Positions 1-7,134 are shown, counted from the stretch's first letter. The stretch is DNA of 28,024 nucleotides from Hyphomonadaceae bacterium UBA1933 (GCA_002337085.1 DDFH01000006.1:1-28024); one strand, 5' to 3'. Made by a program: numbers and translations. Notes: generated by a model not told the origin, from the sequence alone.

Positions 1-311
1 TGTCAACCACTATCTGCAGCCAACATACAGTGAAAAATTTCTTTAATTTAATTGCTCGTAAAAGCACGAAAATCCTAGAGTTTTCACCGAATCTCGTGGG
101 TTTTTCAACCACCCCTTAAACCGTCTTTCGAAGATTTTCAGAGCCGCGTTGCCGCGCCGAGGTGGGCTATCTAGTGGGAGGGAAAAAACTTTGCAACCCC
201 CTTTTGCAGCGCAATATCAGAAGCCATCGCGCATGGTGCTACGGCGTTTTTTCATAACGTATAGGGCACAGGGATTCTATGTCCGTTTCATGACACTGAA
301 TTAAGTGCAGC
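1..311. other. Non-coding left-edge segment, possible stable-RNA leader
   Basis: No convincing reading frame occurs on either strand. The stretch from about 115 to 260 is richer in G+C than the rest of the window and has several short GC-rich inverted repeats. Read leftwards, a promoter-like pair (168-196) is followed by a GC-rich leader and then an AT-rich stretch. This resembles, from memory, upstream leaders of alphaproteobacterial rRNA operons. No part of a 16S rRNA or tRNA is present, so this is only a suggestion. Confidence 0.35.
168..196 (-). promoter_or_regulatory. Candidate leftward sigma-70-type promoter
   Basis: On the minus strand TTGCAA (191-196) is followed after 17 bases by TAGATA (168-173), then a GC-rich stretch. 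The -35 is good but the -10 is only a partial match. It would transcribe out of the left edge of the window. It lies downstream of the CBS-domain gene, so it is not needed for any gene seen here. Confidence 0.3.
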
Positions 312-749
312 TTATGATGTGATATATGTTTTTATGGCATCGGCCTCGGCAAGTATCATATCTATTTGCGCTTTTACCAGATCACCGATTGATACAATTC
401 CCACCAAATGCCCCGAATCCACAACTGGCAAATGTCGAATCCTACGGTCAGTCATGCGGGCAAGTGCGCTTTCGACCGAATTTTCCGATGCCGCAAGCTC
501 AAGATTCCTTGTCATTGCTTCCTGAACTTTATAATCAAGCGGATTATTGGTTGCCAAGGCACAGATTCTAACGATATCACGTTCTGATAATATGCCGACA
601 AGCGCGCCAGCAGCATCAACAACAGGCAGCGCCCCTATCTTTCGTGCATTCAATGTTTCTGCGGCAGAGCGCAAAGTGGCATCCGGCGTAATGCTTATCA
701 TAATTGCGCCTTTGGCTTTATGCTTTTCCAATATATGTCTTATAAGCAT
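312..749 (-). CDS. Two-CBS-domain protein
   Basis: A 145-residue soluble protein made almost entirely of two CBS domains, at about residues 15-66 and 75-130. Each carries the usual pattern of a hydrophobic strand (ALPVVD, HLPVVD), then LVGI and a short helix with a D-I/L-V motif (SERDIV, SIGDLV). Stand-alone CBS pairs bind adenine nucleotides and sense energy state or regulate a partner; the partner cannot be told from sequence. I start it at the ATG at 749 because AAGGGAG lies just upstream at good spacing. An in-frame ATG at 782 has no such site and adds 11 residues unlike the family. It is followed by non-coding DNA and preceded by the rhomboid gene on the same strand, 132 bases away, so co-transcription is possible but not shown. 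Confidence 0.88.
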   Translation of the reverse strand: MLIRHILEKHKAKGAIMISITPDATLRSAAETLNARKIGALPVVDAAGALVGILSERDIVRICALATNNPLDYKVQEAMTRNLELAASENSVESALARMTDRRIRHLPVVDSGHLVGIVSIGDLVKAQIDMILAEADAIKTYITS

Positions 750-804
750 GTAACACTCCCTTAATATGCGATGCTTACGCATACGCGATAGATACCATAG
801 CTAT

Positions 805-821
805 TGTCGGTTGTTCCGACA
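805..821. repeat. Small inverted repeat in CBS-rhomboid gap
   Basis: TGTCGG (805-810) and CCGACA (816-821) form a perfect 6-bp stem with a 5-base loop between the rhomboid stop and the CBS start. A second stem, TATGCG/CGCATA with a 7-base loop, lies at 765-783. Neither is followed by a T-run on the minus strand, so they do not look like classical terminators. They may be processing sites or operators upstream of the CBS gene. Confidence 0.3.
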
Positions 822-881
822 TATATTGGGAGAGGTATTCAATAGAATGAAAGGTTTTTGTAATTTTGCAAGCTGATTCTT

Positions 882-1667
882 TTAGTATGCAGCAAATCTT
901 TCGGATATTTTCATAAAAATTGGATAGAGAATCATCCCAGCGACAAATCCGGCAAGGTGCGCCTCCCATGCAATTGGAATCATTCCCGATGCCCGCAGTA
1001 AATATGCACCAAGTACATTGACCAATAAAAATACAATTCCAGAGCTTATGACAGGTTTAAAGACATACCTACCCTCTGGTGCCATTTTAAATGCCGCAAT
1101 AAGGTAGCCACCAAAAATACCACTAATCGAACCCGATGCGCCCACAAGGTAACCTTGCGAATTCATATTAAGCAGATAATAGCCAATACCCGCCGCAATA
1201 CCACAAACCAAAAAGTAGATTATAAAGAGGATTGCCGCCGCCATCTTTGCCCCTTGCACTTGTGGCAAATATTTAATGTGGCGATAATTAACAATATTCG
1301 CACCCTTGATAAAAGAAATCTCGGTAAATGGTCCAACCTGCAAAAGCATTGCCGCATTCATAACCAAATGGAAAACACCGCTATGAATAAATTGATAACC
1401 TATCAAAGGCCAATAGCGTTGAACAAACCCCATCTCATCATATTCGGTTGAGCCTTTTAATATATTAGTATCAAATACAGAATCAGCCGCCCAGTTAAAC
1501 TCATAACCATGGGGCGCAAATTGTCTTATAATATGCACAATCACCATAATCCCAAGCAAGATAACTGTTCCATAGTTTAGATTGTTAAACATTGGCTCAC
1601 GCTTATTGTCTGCTTCAGACATTTCGTGCGGCTGACTTTCGTGCGAGTTGGAAGTTGGTTCTGACAT
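882..1667 (-). CDS. Rhomboid family intramembrane serine protease
   Basis: A 261-residue polytopic inner-membrane protein. Rhomboids cut transmembrane segments of substrates inside the bilayer with a Ser-His dyad. The serine sits in GASGS (Ser178) at the start of a hydrophobic helix, and the histidine in WEAHLAG (His237). The conserved H-x3-N helix is visible as FHLVMN (residues 99-104). Hydrophobic segments lie at about 33-47, 97-112, 142-166, 175-193, 206-224 and 233-252, consistent with the six-helix rhomboid core. The 30-residue hydrophilic N-terminus has no recognisable domain. The ATG at 1667 is preceded by AGGG about 8 bases upstream. Substrate unknown. Confidence 0.9.
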   Translation of the reverse strand: MSEPTSNSHESQPHEMSEADNKREPMFNNLNYGTVILLGIMVIVHIIRQFAPHGYEFNWAADSVFDTNILKGSTEYDEMGFVQRYWPLIGYQFIHSGVFHLVMNAAMLLQVGPFTEISFIKGANIVNYRHIKYLPQVQGAKMAAAILFIIYFLVCGIAAGIGYYLLNMNSQGYLVGASGSISGIFGGYLIAAFKMAPEGRYVFKPVISSGIVFLLVNVLGAYLLRASGMIPIAWEAHLAGFVAGMILYPIFMKISERFAAY

Positions 1668-1691
1668 ATATAACCCTAATGAGGCAATTAA

Positions 1692-1707
1692 TCATTATAT
1701 ATAATGA
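1692..1707. repeat. 16-bp AT palindrome upstream of rhomboid gene
   Basis: TCATTATATATAATGA is a perfect palindrome 25 bases upstream of the rhomboid start. It contains -10-like sequence on the minus strand, so it may be part of the rhomboid promoter or an operator over it. In AT-rich DNA a palindrome like this can arise by chance. Confidence 0.35.
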
Positions 1708-1967
1708 CGCGATGACGAAAGTTACAAGCCACATATACATACGCATTTATAATAAAAATTTACTTTGTTTGTAAAAATCTAAATAAAATTGCAGCTTTGT
1801 TTACCATATATAAATCTCACTATAATAGTTTTAAGTAATATTAGAGATTTATTAACTTTTGAAAGAAAAATGCCAAGTAAAGCAAATTAATTAATAATAT
1901 TTAAGCAAGCATTATAATCGAATGTATGGTTAATTATTTTCATTGATACTGTCCCATTTTGGGAATT

Positions 1968-1984
1968 TTGGCACAACACTTGCA
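1968..1984 (+). promoter_or_regulatory. Sigma-54 promoter of the hfa operon
   Basis: TTGGCAC (1968-1974), five bases, then TTGCA (1980-1984). The invariant GG (1970-1971) and GC (1982-1983) are separated by exactly ten bases, as sigma-54 requires, and the match to TTGGCAC-N5-TTGCA is complete. The predicted transcription start is near 1995, giving a leader of about 70 bases before the hfaA start. The rpoN gene for the sigma factor is in this window (17219-18700). Sigma-54 promoters need a distal AAA+ activator; a candidate site is the 1810-1852 inverted repeat. Confidence 0.82.
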
Positions 1985-2010
1985 TGGTTAACAAAGAATA
2001 AAAAAATATA

Positions 2011-2049
2011 GGACATTTTTGCCTAGTCCAAAGCAATGGAAAAATGTCC
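2011..2049 (+). repeat. Perfect 10-bp inverted repeat in hfaA leader
   Basis: GGACATTTTT (2011-2020) and AAAAATGTCC (2040-2049) are exact reverse complements with a 19-base loop. The right arm ends 4 bases before the AAGGAG ribosome-binding site (2054-2059). It lies wholly downstream of the predicted sigma-54 start, so it would form in the mRNA leader and could affect stability or translation. It could instead act as DNA operator. There is no T-run directly after it, so it is not a simple terminator. Confidence 0.6.
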
Positions 2050-2065
2050 GAATAAGGAGTTAAAT

Positions 2066-2608
2066 ATGATGGAAGCCGATTACGAGCCGACAGAATCATT
2101 AGAAGACAATGATTTAGCCGTGCCATACGATGGCTTGAAGTTTAAAAGGCGTGCTGGTGCAGCATTCAGTCTTGCCGTAATTGTTTTATCTGGGGCGGCA
2201 TTTCTTGCCGTGTCAGATGCAAAAGCGCAGACTGTTCCTAGCTATGCCAACGAGTTTACACAACCATATGGCTCCAATTCATATAATATGATGACACCAT
2301 ACGATGCCACAACACGTGACAGCGCGGCGAACCGCGTAATTATTGATGGCGTTATTATGTATGGTGACAATATCGCACAAAGTCTTGCCAATAAAGCAAT
2401 TGGTGGCGATGGCACATCATATTCAGGCACAGGCTACGCAATCGGCAACCAATTAAATGTAAGCGTATCTGGCTCATATAACAATGTAATTGTCGATTCG
2501 ACGCAAATTAATAATGGCGACCAAACGGTCATAATCAACAATGGCTCTGCCAGCACATCAACAAATTCTAATTCTTCTAGCATTCTGAATGGGGGGCTAA
2601 ACTTCTAA
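2066..2608 (+). CDS. hfaA: HfaA-like holdfast anchor protein
   Basis: A 180-residue exported protein, first gene of the holdfast-anchor operon. In Caulobacter HfaA is a small outer-surface protein with amyloid-like stability that helps tether the holdfast polysaccharide to the cell. The signal peptide has a basic stretch (KFKRR, 25-29), a hydrophobic core (31-50) and an AKA-Q cleavage site at about 54. The mature half ends in a Gly/Asn/Gln/Ser-rich region (about 118-170) with alternating polar and hydrophobic residues (NQLNVSVSGS, TQINNGDQT), reminiscent of curlin. The start is set by AAGGAG six bases before ATG 2066 (ATG 2069 is adjacent); an ATG at 2036 falls inside the leader hairpin. The start gives an odd acidic 24-residue extension before the signal peptide. 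Assignment rests on composition plus operon context. Confidence 0.8.
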   Translation: MMEADYEPTESLEDNDLAVPYDGLKFKRRAGAAFSLAVIVLSGAAFLAVSDAKAQTVPSYANEFTQPYGSNSYNMMTPYDATTRDSAANRVIIDGVIMYGDNIAQSLANKAIGGDGTSYSGTGYAIGNQLNVSVSGSYNNVIVDSTQINNGDQTVIINNGSASTSTNSNSSSILNGGLNF

Positions 2609-3612
2609 TGTTAAAGGTAACTCAAAAATCATTTGCAACAATCGCTTTAGCCTCTTGTATGGCTTTAACTGGTTGTATTTCGCCTGTCCCTGCTTACAAA
2701 GGCAATTACGCAAGGCCAATTGGCTCTTCGCCCGTTACTGCAAACCCAACACCATATTCAAATGCGTTGGTATGTTTGGGTAATTATGCGCGTACAAACG
2801 GAATTCGTGGCCCGAAAATCACGGTTGGTCGTATCCTTGACTTTACAGGTAAAGCAGACGCCGAAGGTGGTCGCCAAATTACCCAAGGCGGCTCATTGAT
2901 GGCAATGTCGGCATTCGGCAAAGCGGGTGCAAGACTTGTTGAACGTTTTGATACTTCGGTTTCCGAGCTTGAATTAAAATATGCAAATAATCGCCTTATT
3001 GGTGATGAAGGCACGGATTACCGCAAAATTATGGCCGGACAAGTTCCAGGATCTGATTTCTACCTTGTCGGTGGTATTACCGAGCTAAACTATAACATCC
3101 GCTCGATTGGCTCTGATAATTATGTTGGTGACAAACGTTCTGACAAAGCAAAGGGTATTGTTAACGGCAAACTATATGTGATGAACGTTGGCCTTGACCT
3201 TCGTCTTGTTGATACACGCACTCTCGAAGTTGTTGACGTAATCTCGTACCAAAAGCAAATTATTGGTCGTGAAGTTGGCCTTGGCTATTTCCGCTTCTTT
3301 GATAATCTTGTGGTTGACCTTGGCGCTGGTGAGCGTTCATTAGAACCAATTCAGCTTGCAGTTCGTTCGGTAATTGAACGTGCAGTTGTTGAAATGATGT
3401 CAAACATTTACGGCATTCCAGGTGCATCAGTATGCCAAGGTTCTTTTGGCCCAGGTGGCGACCCAATGGGTCCGATTGGTGTAACTGGTGCATATGTTCC
3501 ACGCTCACAGGCAACTGCTTCTGGCGCTGACGAACGTGCAGACCCAAGCAATTGGAAAAATGTTGGCGGCACCACCATTCTTGGTGAACCATTGCGCGGA
3601 CGCAAAAACTAA
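2608..3612 (+). CDS. hfaB: HfaB, CsgG-family outer-membrane lipoprotein
   Basis: A 334-residue lipoprotein of the CsgG family. CsgG forms the outer-membrane pore for curli; HfaB plays the analogous part for HfaA and HfaD in holdfast-bearing bacteria. The lipobox LTGC places the modified cysteine at residue 23. CsgG-type features follow: ITVGRILDFTG (about 71-81), a segment with Gly-rich turns and FDTS, DFYLVGGITELNYN (about 150-163), then GLDLRLVDTRTLEVVDVISYQKQI (about 190-213) and a C-terminal helix. The last 55 residues are a Pro/Gly-rich tail. The ATG shares one base with the hfaA stop (TAATG), so the two are translationally coupled. The hairpin at 3620-3647 follows the stop. Confidence 0.92.
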   Translation: MLKVTQKSFATIALASCMALTGCISPVPAYKGNYARPIGSSPVTANPTPYSNALVCLGNYARTNGIRGPKITVGRILDFTGKADAEGGRQITQGGSLMAMSAFGKAGARLVERFDTSVSELELKYANNRLIGDEGTDYRKIMAGQVPGSDFYLVGGITELNYNIRSIGSDNYVGDKRSDKAKGIVNGKLYVMNVGLDLRLVDTRTLEVVDVISYQKQIIGREVGLGYFRFFDNLVVDLGAGERSLEPIQLAVRSVIERAVVEMMSNIYGIPGASVCQGSFGPGGDPMGPIGVTGAYVPRSQATASGADERADPSNWKNVGGTTILGEPLRGRKN

Positions 3613-3619
3613 TCAAATA

Positions 3620-3647
3620 AAGGGCAGGCATTATAATGACTGCCCTT
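3620..3647 (+). terminator. Intercistronic hairpin between hfaB and hfaD
   Basis: AAGGGCAG (3620-3627) and CTGCCCTT (3640-3647) make a perfect 8-bp stem. The loop itself holds the palindrome CATTATAATG, so the stem can extend past one mismatch. Only TTATT follows, not a full T-run. It could be a leaky terminator or an mRNA-processing/stability element that lowers hfaD relative to hfaA-hfaB. Confidence 0.5.
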
Positions 3648-3690
3648 ATTCCGTTTATGGCGGGTAATTTAAATAATAGCGTGGTGGCAA

Positions 3691-5073
3691 ATGACAAAGA
3701 ACAGCAATAAATTTATGAATGGGGGTTTTATCCCGCTATTATTTGTTGGTGCCAGTATTCTTGCTGGTTCAAATGTCTTTTTCGTCACATCTGCAAAGGC
3801 ACAATCTTCTATACCTTGTGACCAAATTTTACCATCTTGCAAAACTGGTAATCAAACCAATGACATTACCCAAGATCAAATCGGAAATGTTGCCGCAAGC
3901 ATCATTATAAATGGTGAAACCGTAACAATTGATGTTCCCAATAATAATGGCGGCACATCACCAGTAGATATTACCGCAACCGATATTTCAAGCACCTCTA
4001 GCGCTGCTGGCAACGTGATCTCTGCCACCGCTGCCAATAATACAAATCTTGATTATAAATCATTGCAAAACTTATCGGGAAATGTCTCTGCATCTAATAG
4101 TGTAACGACAACTGGTCACGTTCCTGGAATGGTTTATATGGTTACTTCGGCAAGTGGCAACTCATCACAGGCTGAAACCAATAGCGGTGATATGAGTTAT
4201 GTTGCAACACAAAACGTTGCCGCATCGTCGCAAATTTCGGCAAATGCCACCGCAGATACCGCGCCGGACATGGGTAGCTTGCTCATAAACACACAAGCAA
4301 GTGCCAATACAGCAGCAATTAATAAAAATTATGGCCTAGTTAGCCTTGAAGCAAATCAAACAAATTATGGCACCGTAAATGCCAATACCAATGAAGTGAA
4401 TTGCTGTAATGTCGATACAATGAATACCAATTCAATCGCGACCGGCAATACAACCAGCAGCGTTTCGGTAAATTCGACATCATATAATTATATCTTACAA
4501 AATAATTACGGCGATATAACTTCAAACACACGGCAAACAGTTACGAATGATAATAGTGACACAGCAGTAACCGCACAAACCGCAGGAAACAGTGCATTTA
4601 ATTATAATCAGTTCGGCTATACTGAAATGAACTCTGCACAATATTCTGGCGGTAACATAAGTTCAAATGCCCGCCTTGATAGTGCATATTTCGATGGAAC
4701 AGTTGTCGTTGGGTCGGCATCGCAAGGTAACTCAACCGTGATGTCATCAATCGGTACAAGTGGCGCACTTTATGCAAACCAAGAAACCGGTGCAGGTAGC
4801 GTGATTTCTGCCAACACAATATTTAATACCTATACCGAATATGGCGTGGGTTATGGCACAGCATCAGCAAGCGGTAACGCGCTTGCAGGCTTTATCTGCG
4901 CGGGTTGTTCAACTGATTCTGTATCAATGAACGGGTCTATCTATCAGGATAATAATGCCGCCGAAGTTGCAACCATTGGCATGAGTGCTTCTGGAAATGG
5001 TCGCCTGCATTCATATGGCGTTGCCGCAGGTAATAGTGCAACCATTATCACCCAAAATGGTCAAAGCTATTAA
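3691..5073 (+). CDS. hfaD: HfaD-like holdfast anchor, repeat-rich surface protein
   Basis: A 460-residue exported protein, last gene of the hfa operon. HfaD in Caulobacter is a large outer-membrane-associated protein that holds the holdfast at the stalk tip. A signal peptide is clear (hydrophobic 13-33, AKA-Q near 37). The rest is rich in Asn, Ser, Thr, Ala and Gly with no charged core. It is built from repeats of about 47-49 residues, each with a Gly-Asn (or Ala-Asn) at 107-108, 156-157, 205-206, 252-253, 299-300, 346-347, 395-396 and 435-436, and a Gln about 15-20 residues later. This suggests a beta-solenoid or amyloid-like fibre. Cysteines occur as CC (238-239) and C-x2-C (403-406). The ribosome-binding site is weak (GTGGTGG). 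Placement after hfaB supports the name; homology by sequence alone is weak. Confidence 0.78.
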   Translation: MTKNSNKFMNGGFIPLLFVGASILAGSNVFFVTSAKAQSSIPCDQILPSCKTGNQTNDITQDQIGNVAASIIINGETVTIDVPNNNGGTSPVDITATDISSTSSAAGNVISATAANNTNLDYKSLQNLSGNVSASNSVTTTGHVPGMVYMVTSASGNSSQAETNSGDMSYVATQNVAASSQISANATADTAPDMGSLLINTQASANTAAINKNYGLVSLEANQTNYGTVNANTNEVNCCNVDTMNTNSIATGNTTSSVSVNSTSYNYILQNNYGDITSNTRQTVTNDNSDTAVTAQTAGNSAFNYNQFGYTEMNSAQYSGGNISSNARLDSAYFDGTVVVGSASQGNSTVMSSIGTSGALYANQETGAGSVISANTIFNTYTEYGVGYGTASASGNALAGFICAGCSTDSVSMNGSIYQDNNAAEVATIGMSASGNGRLHSYGVAAGNSATIITQNGQSY

Positions 5074-5095
5074 TATAAATTTCTATAAATAATAA

Positions 5096-5121
5096 AAAAG
5101 CCGGAAATTAATCCGGCTTTT
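5096..5121. terminator. Bidirectional terminator after hfaD
   Basis: AAAAGCCGGA (5096-5105) and TCCGGCTTTT (5112-5121) form a perfect 10-bp stem with a 6-base loop. T-rich sequence follows on the plus strand and A-runs precede it, so it works in both directions. It ends hfaD and the minus-strand gene whose stop is at 5142, and rules out an hfaC directly downstream in this operon. Confidence 0.88.
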
Positions 5122-5141
5122 GTTTTTGTATGTATTGCTAT

Positions 5142-7016
5142 TTAGTTTCCGACAGTCATTACAAGACCCGCTTCTTTTGCGGTTGCATCTTTTTCAAATA
5201 ATCTTGTAACTTTTACAGGTTGAGCAGGGGTGAATTTAAAGCTTATAGAGCCACCTTTTTCAATAAACTGCCCAAACGATGTCGCAAATTCGCGTTCAAG
5301 CGGGCTATTATTCTTGTCTTTTGATTGTTTGACAAAAGATTGCGCCCAATCTTTGCGAACCGCCTTTGCAGTTTTGCCTTTGCTTGCCGCCTCAGATAAG
5401 GCAAGACGATTTAAGAAACCAAATTCTTTCAAATTTAAATTGAAGTCGATAATGGTAAGGTCTTTATATAATAATAAACCTTTATCCATCGCCTTGATTT
5501 GCATTTCAACCAATTTTTTATTGTCTTCTTTGCCGTTTTTATCTTTTGCTGCTTCTGCCTCAATAGATTTGCTATAATCGGCCATATCTTTTAGTTTGGT
5601 GTTTTTCATGAAATCATTCATGCCGCCCATTTTGCCAGCCGCAGTCAATTCACCAATATCGGCAGCGGTAATAACGTTGTTATTATTGGAAACAACGCCT
5701 GTAACAGGGTCATAAACACCATCACCAGCCATACTTAAACGCAGGCTTTTTAACCCAAACTCTGATAAAAACTCACTAAATTCAGATGCAGTTTTACGCG
5801 ATTTATCAGTAACCGATGCCTCAAAAGTTGCTTTTGGCATTGAAATCGCGGTTACGATATTTTGCGCATTAAAGGTTGGCGAATAGTTCATATCATCAAG
5901 AGTGAATTTCATGCCATCAACTGCAAGCAAAATATCCGCAAAACGTGCTTTGGTCATCACAATGCCATAAGGGCCGAATGGCGCAATATCAGCCAAGGTT
6001 TTATCGCCAATAGTTTGGTTTTTATCACCCCCAAAAGATTGTACTATAGTTTTGAAATATAATAAGTTCAGATTATCAAAACTAAATTCGCCGATTTTAA
6101 TGTTAATTGGGGCCTTGTCGGCAGTTCCACCAGTTTCAAAGCCATTAATAGCAAAATGTTTAAGAACATTTTTTCCAAGCCCAGAAATTTCAAAGTTCGC
6201 AAGTTTTAGGCCGTCAAAAGAGCTGCCACTGTCTTTGTTTTTACCCATCATATCAGATGTAACTTCGACACCGCTAATTTTGAATAAATCAAGCCCAACA
6301 TTATCCCAGTCTTTTTCAAGGCTTTTACCACTTGAATTAATAATATTGAACAATGCGTCATTAATACCCGCAACGTCAATTTCTTTCATTTTAACGCGGG
6401 CAACCATAAAGTCGGCATCAACATCGCGAACATGAAAATCATCGAACTTAACATTCTTGTCTTTGGCTTTAAGGCCATTCATGGAAAATTTGCCAAGTTT
6501 AATTGGCATAGAGCCGGCATCAATAACAAGATTTTCAGCCGCAATATCACCATTCAAATCAGTTTTATCAAGATTGTTTGGATTGAATAAATCGCTTGTT
6601 GCATTAGAACTTGGCAGTTCGTCAAAAACCATAACAAACTTATCGCTATTAAGTGACATTTCATCTTCGCTAACAGCAATACCTTCCATCGTAATGCGAA
6701 CCCGTCCGGTTTCTTCTTGATTATCAACCGTCATTTTTTCAATAGTCAAACCTTCGGGAGTTTTTACATTGTAGAAAATAACCGCGCCATTTTTCTTTTC
6801 TTGTTTGGCGAATTTAAAATCTTTATTTTTTGGGGTTAAGTTAAGTTTTTGAACCGCCGCCTCTGCCCTTAAAGGGGCGTTTGCCGGAACTGCATTTGAA
6901 AGATTGGGAACAAGCACCGCAGATATTGCAATTGCCGAAACCATCATAGGAAAAATTTTAGATGGGGAAATTTTGGTTTTTGAAAATTTATTTTCGAATC
7001 TAGCAATAATACTCAT
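5142..7016 (-). CDS. Large exported protein of unknown function
   Basis: A 624-residue protein I do not recognise. A signal peptide is plain: basic start, hydrophobic core at about 24-40, and likely cleavage after SNA (about 42). The rest is soluble, with many strand-like repeats of the type F-D-x-L-x-L-x-x-F-x-I-S/N-G, e.g. SFDGLKLANFEISG, KIGEFSFDNLNL, VKFDDFHVRDVDADF. This recalls lipid-handling or AsmA-like beta-repeat proteins, but the resemblance is only of texture. A helical, Lys-rich stretch (about 440-510) interrupts the repeats. The ATG at 7016 has GGGGA upstream. On the minus strand TTGACA at 7080-7085 may be its -35. It shares a terminator with hfaD and lies downstream of the penicillin-binding protein. 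Probably periplasmic. Confidence 0.82.
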   Translation of the reverse strand: MSIIARFENKFSKTKISPSKIFPMMVSAIAISAVLVPNLSNAVPANAPLRAEAAVQKLNLTPKNKDFKFAKQEKKNGAVIFYNVKTPEGLTIEKMTVDNQEETGRVRITMEGIAVSEDEMSLNSDKFVMVFDELPSSNATSDLFNPNNLDKTDLNGDIAAENLVIDAGSMPIKLGKFSMNGLKAKDKNVKFDDFHVRDVDADFMVARVKMKEIDVAGINDALFNIINSSGKSLEKDWDNVGLDLFKISGVEVTSDMMGKNKDSGSSFDGLKLANFEISGLGKNVLKHFAINGFETGGTADKAPINIKIGEFSFDNLNLLYFKTIVQSFGGDKNQTIGDKTLADIAPFGPYGIVMTKARFADILLAVDGMKFTLDDMNYSPTFNAQNIVTAISMPKATFEASVTDKSRKTASEFSEFLSEFGLKSLRLSMAGDGVYDPVTGVVSNNNNVITAADIGELTAAGKMGGMNDFMKNTKLKDMADYSKSIEAEAAKDKNGKEDNKKLVEMQIKAMDKGLLLYKDLTIIDFNLNLKEFGFLNRLALSEAASKGKTAKAVRKDWAQSFVKQSKDKNNSPLEREFATSFGQFIEKGGSISFKFTPAQPVKVTRLFEKDATAKEAGLVMTVGN

Positions 7017-7134
7017 TTATTTCCCCATATGATGTGGTTTAGCAAAAATCTCTGACAGTTTTTACAGATTGGTAAATAATGTCAAATCAAATTTTCAAAA
7101 ATTAAACTTTTAATAGAAACTCGCAAGTTTTTGT

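Larger units (their letters stand above)
1668..2065. other. Regulatory region between rhomboid and hfaA
   Basis: About 400 AT-rich bases with no credible gene; it separates divergent transcription units. Near the rhomboid start is a 16-bp AT palindrome (1692-1707). For the hfa side there is a 9-bp inverted repeat with a 25-base gap (1810-1852), a 5-bp inverted repeat (1952-1964), a sigma-54 promoter (1968-1984) and a perfect 10-bp leader hairpin (2011-2049). A weak rhomboid promoter may be present on the minus strand (TTGTAA, then TATATA within the palindrome). These are listed separately where they stand alone. Confidence 0.6.

Noticed and set aside
312..782. Plus-strand reading frames of 60-80 residues over the CBS gene
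   Set aside because: They are antisense shadows of a clear CBS-domain gene, with no ribosome-binding site or recognisable domain.
1982..2002. CtrA-like TTAA-N7-TTAA site at the hfa start region
   Set aside because: Only a partial match (second half reads TAAA), and such matches are frequent in AT-rich DNA.
3260..3697. 145-residue minus-strand frame across hfaB
   Set aside because: It lies opposite the well-supported hfaB gene and has Gln/His/Leu-rich composition typical of antisense frames.
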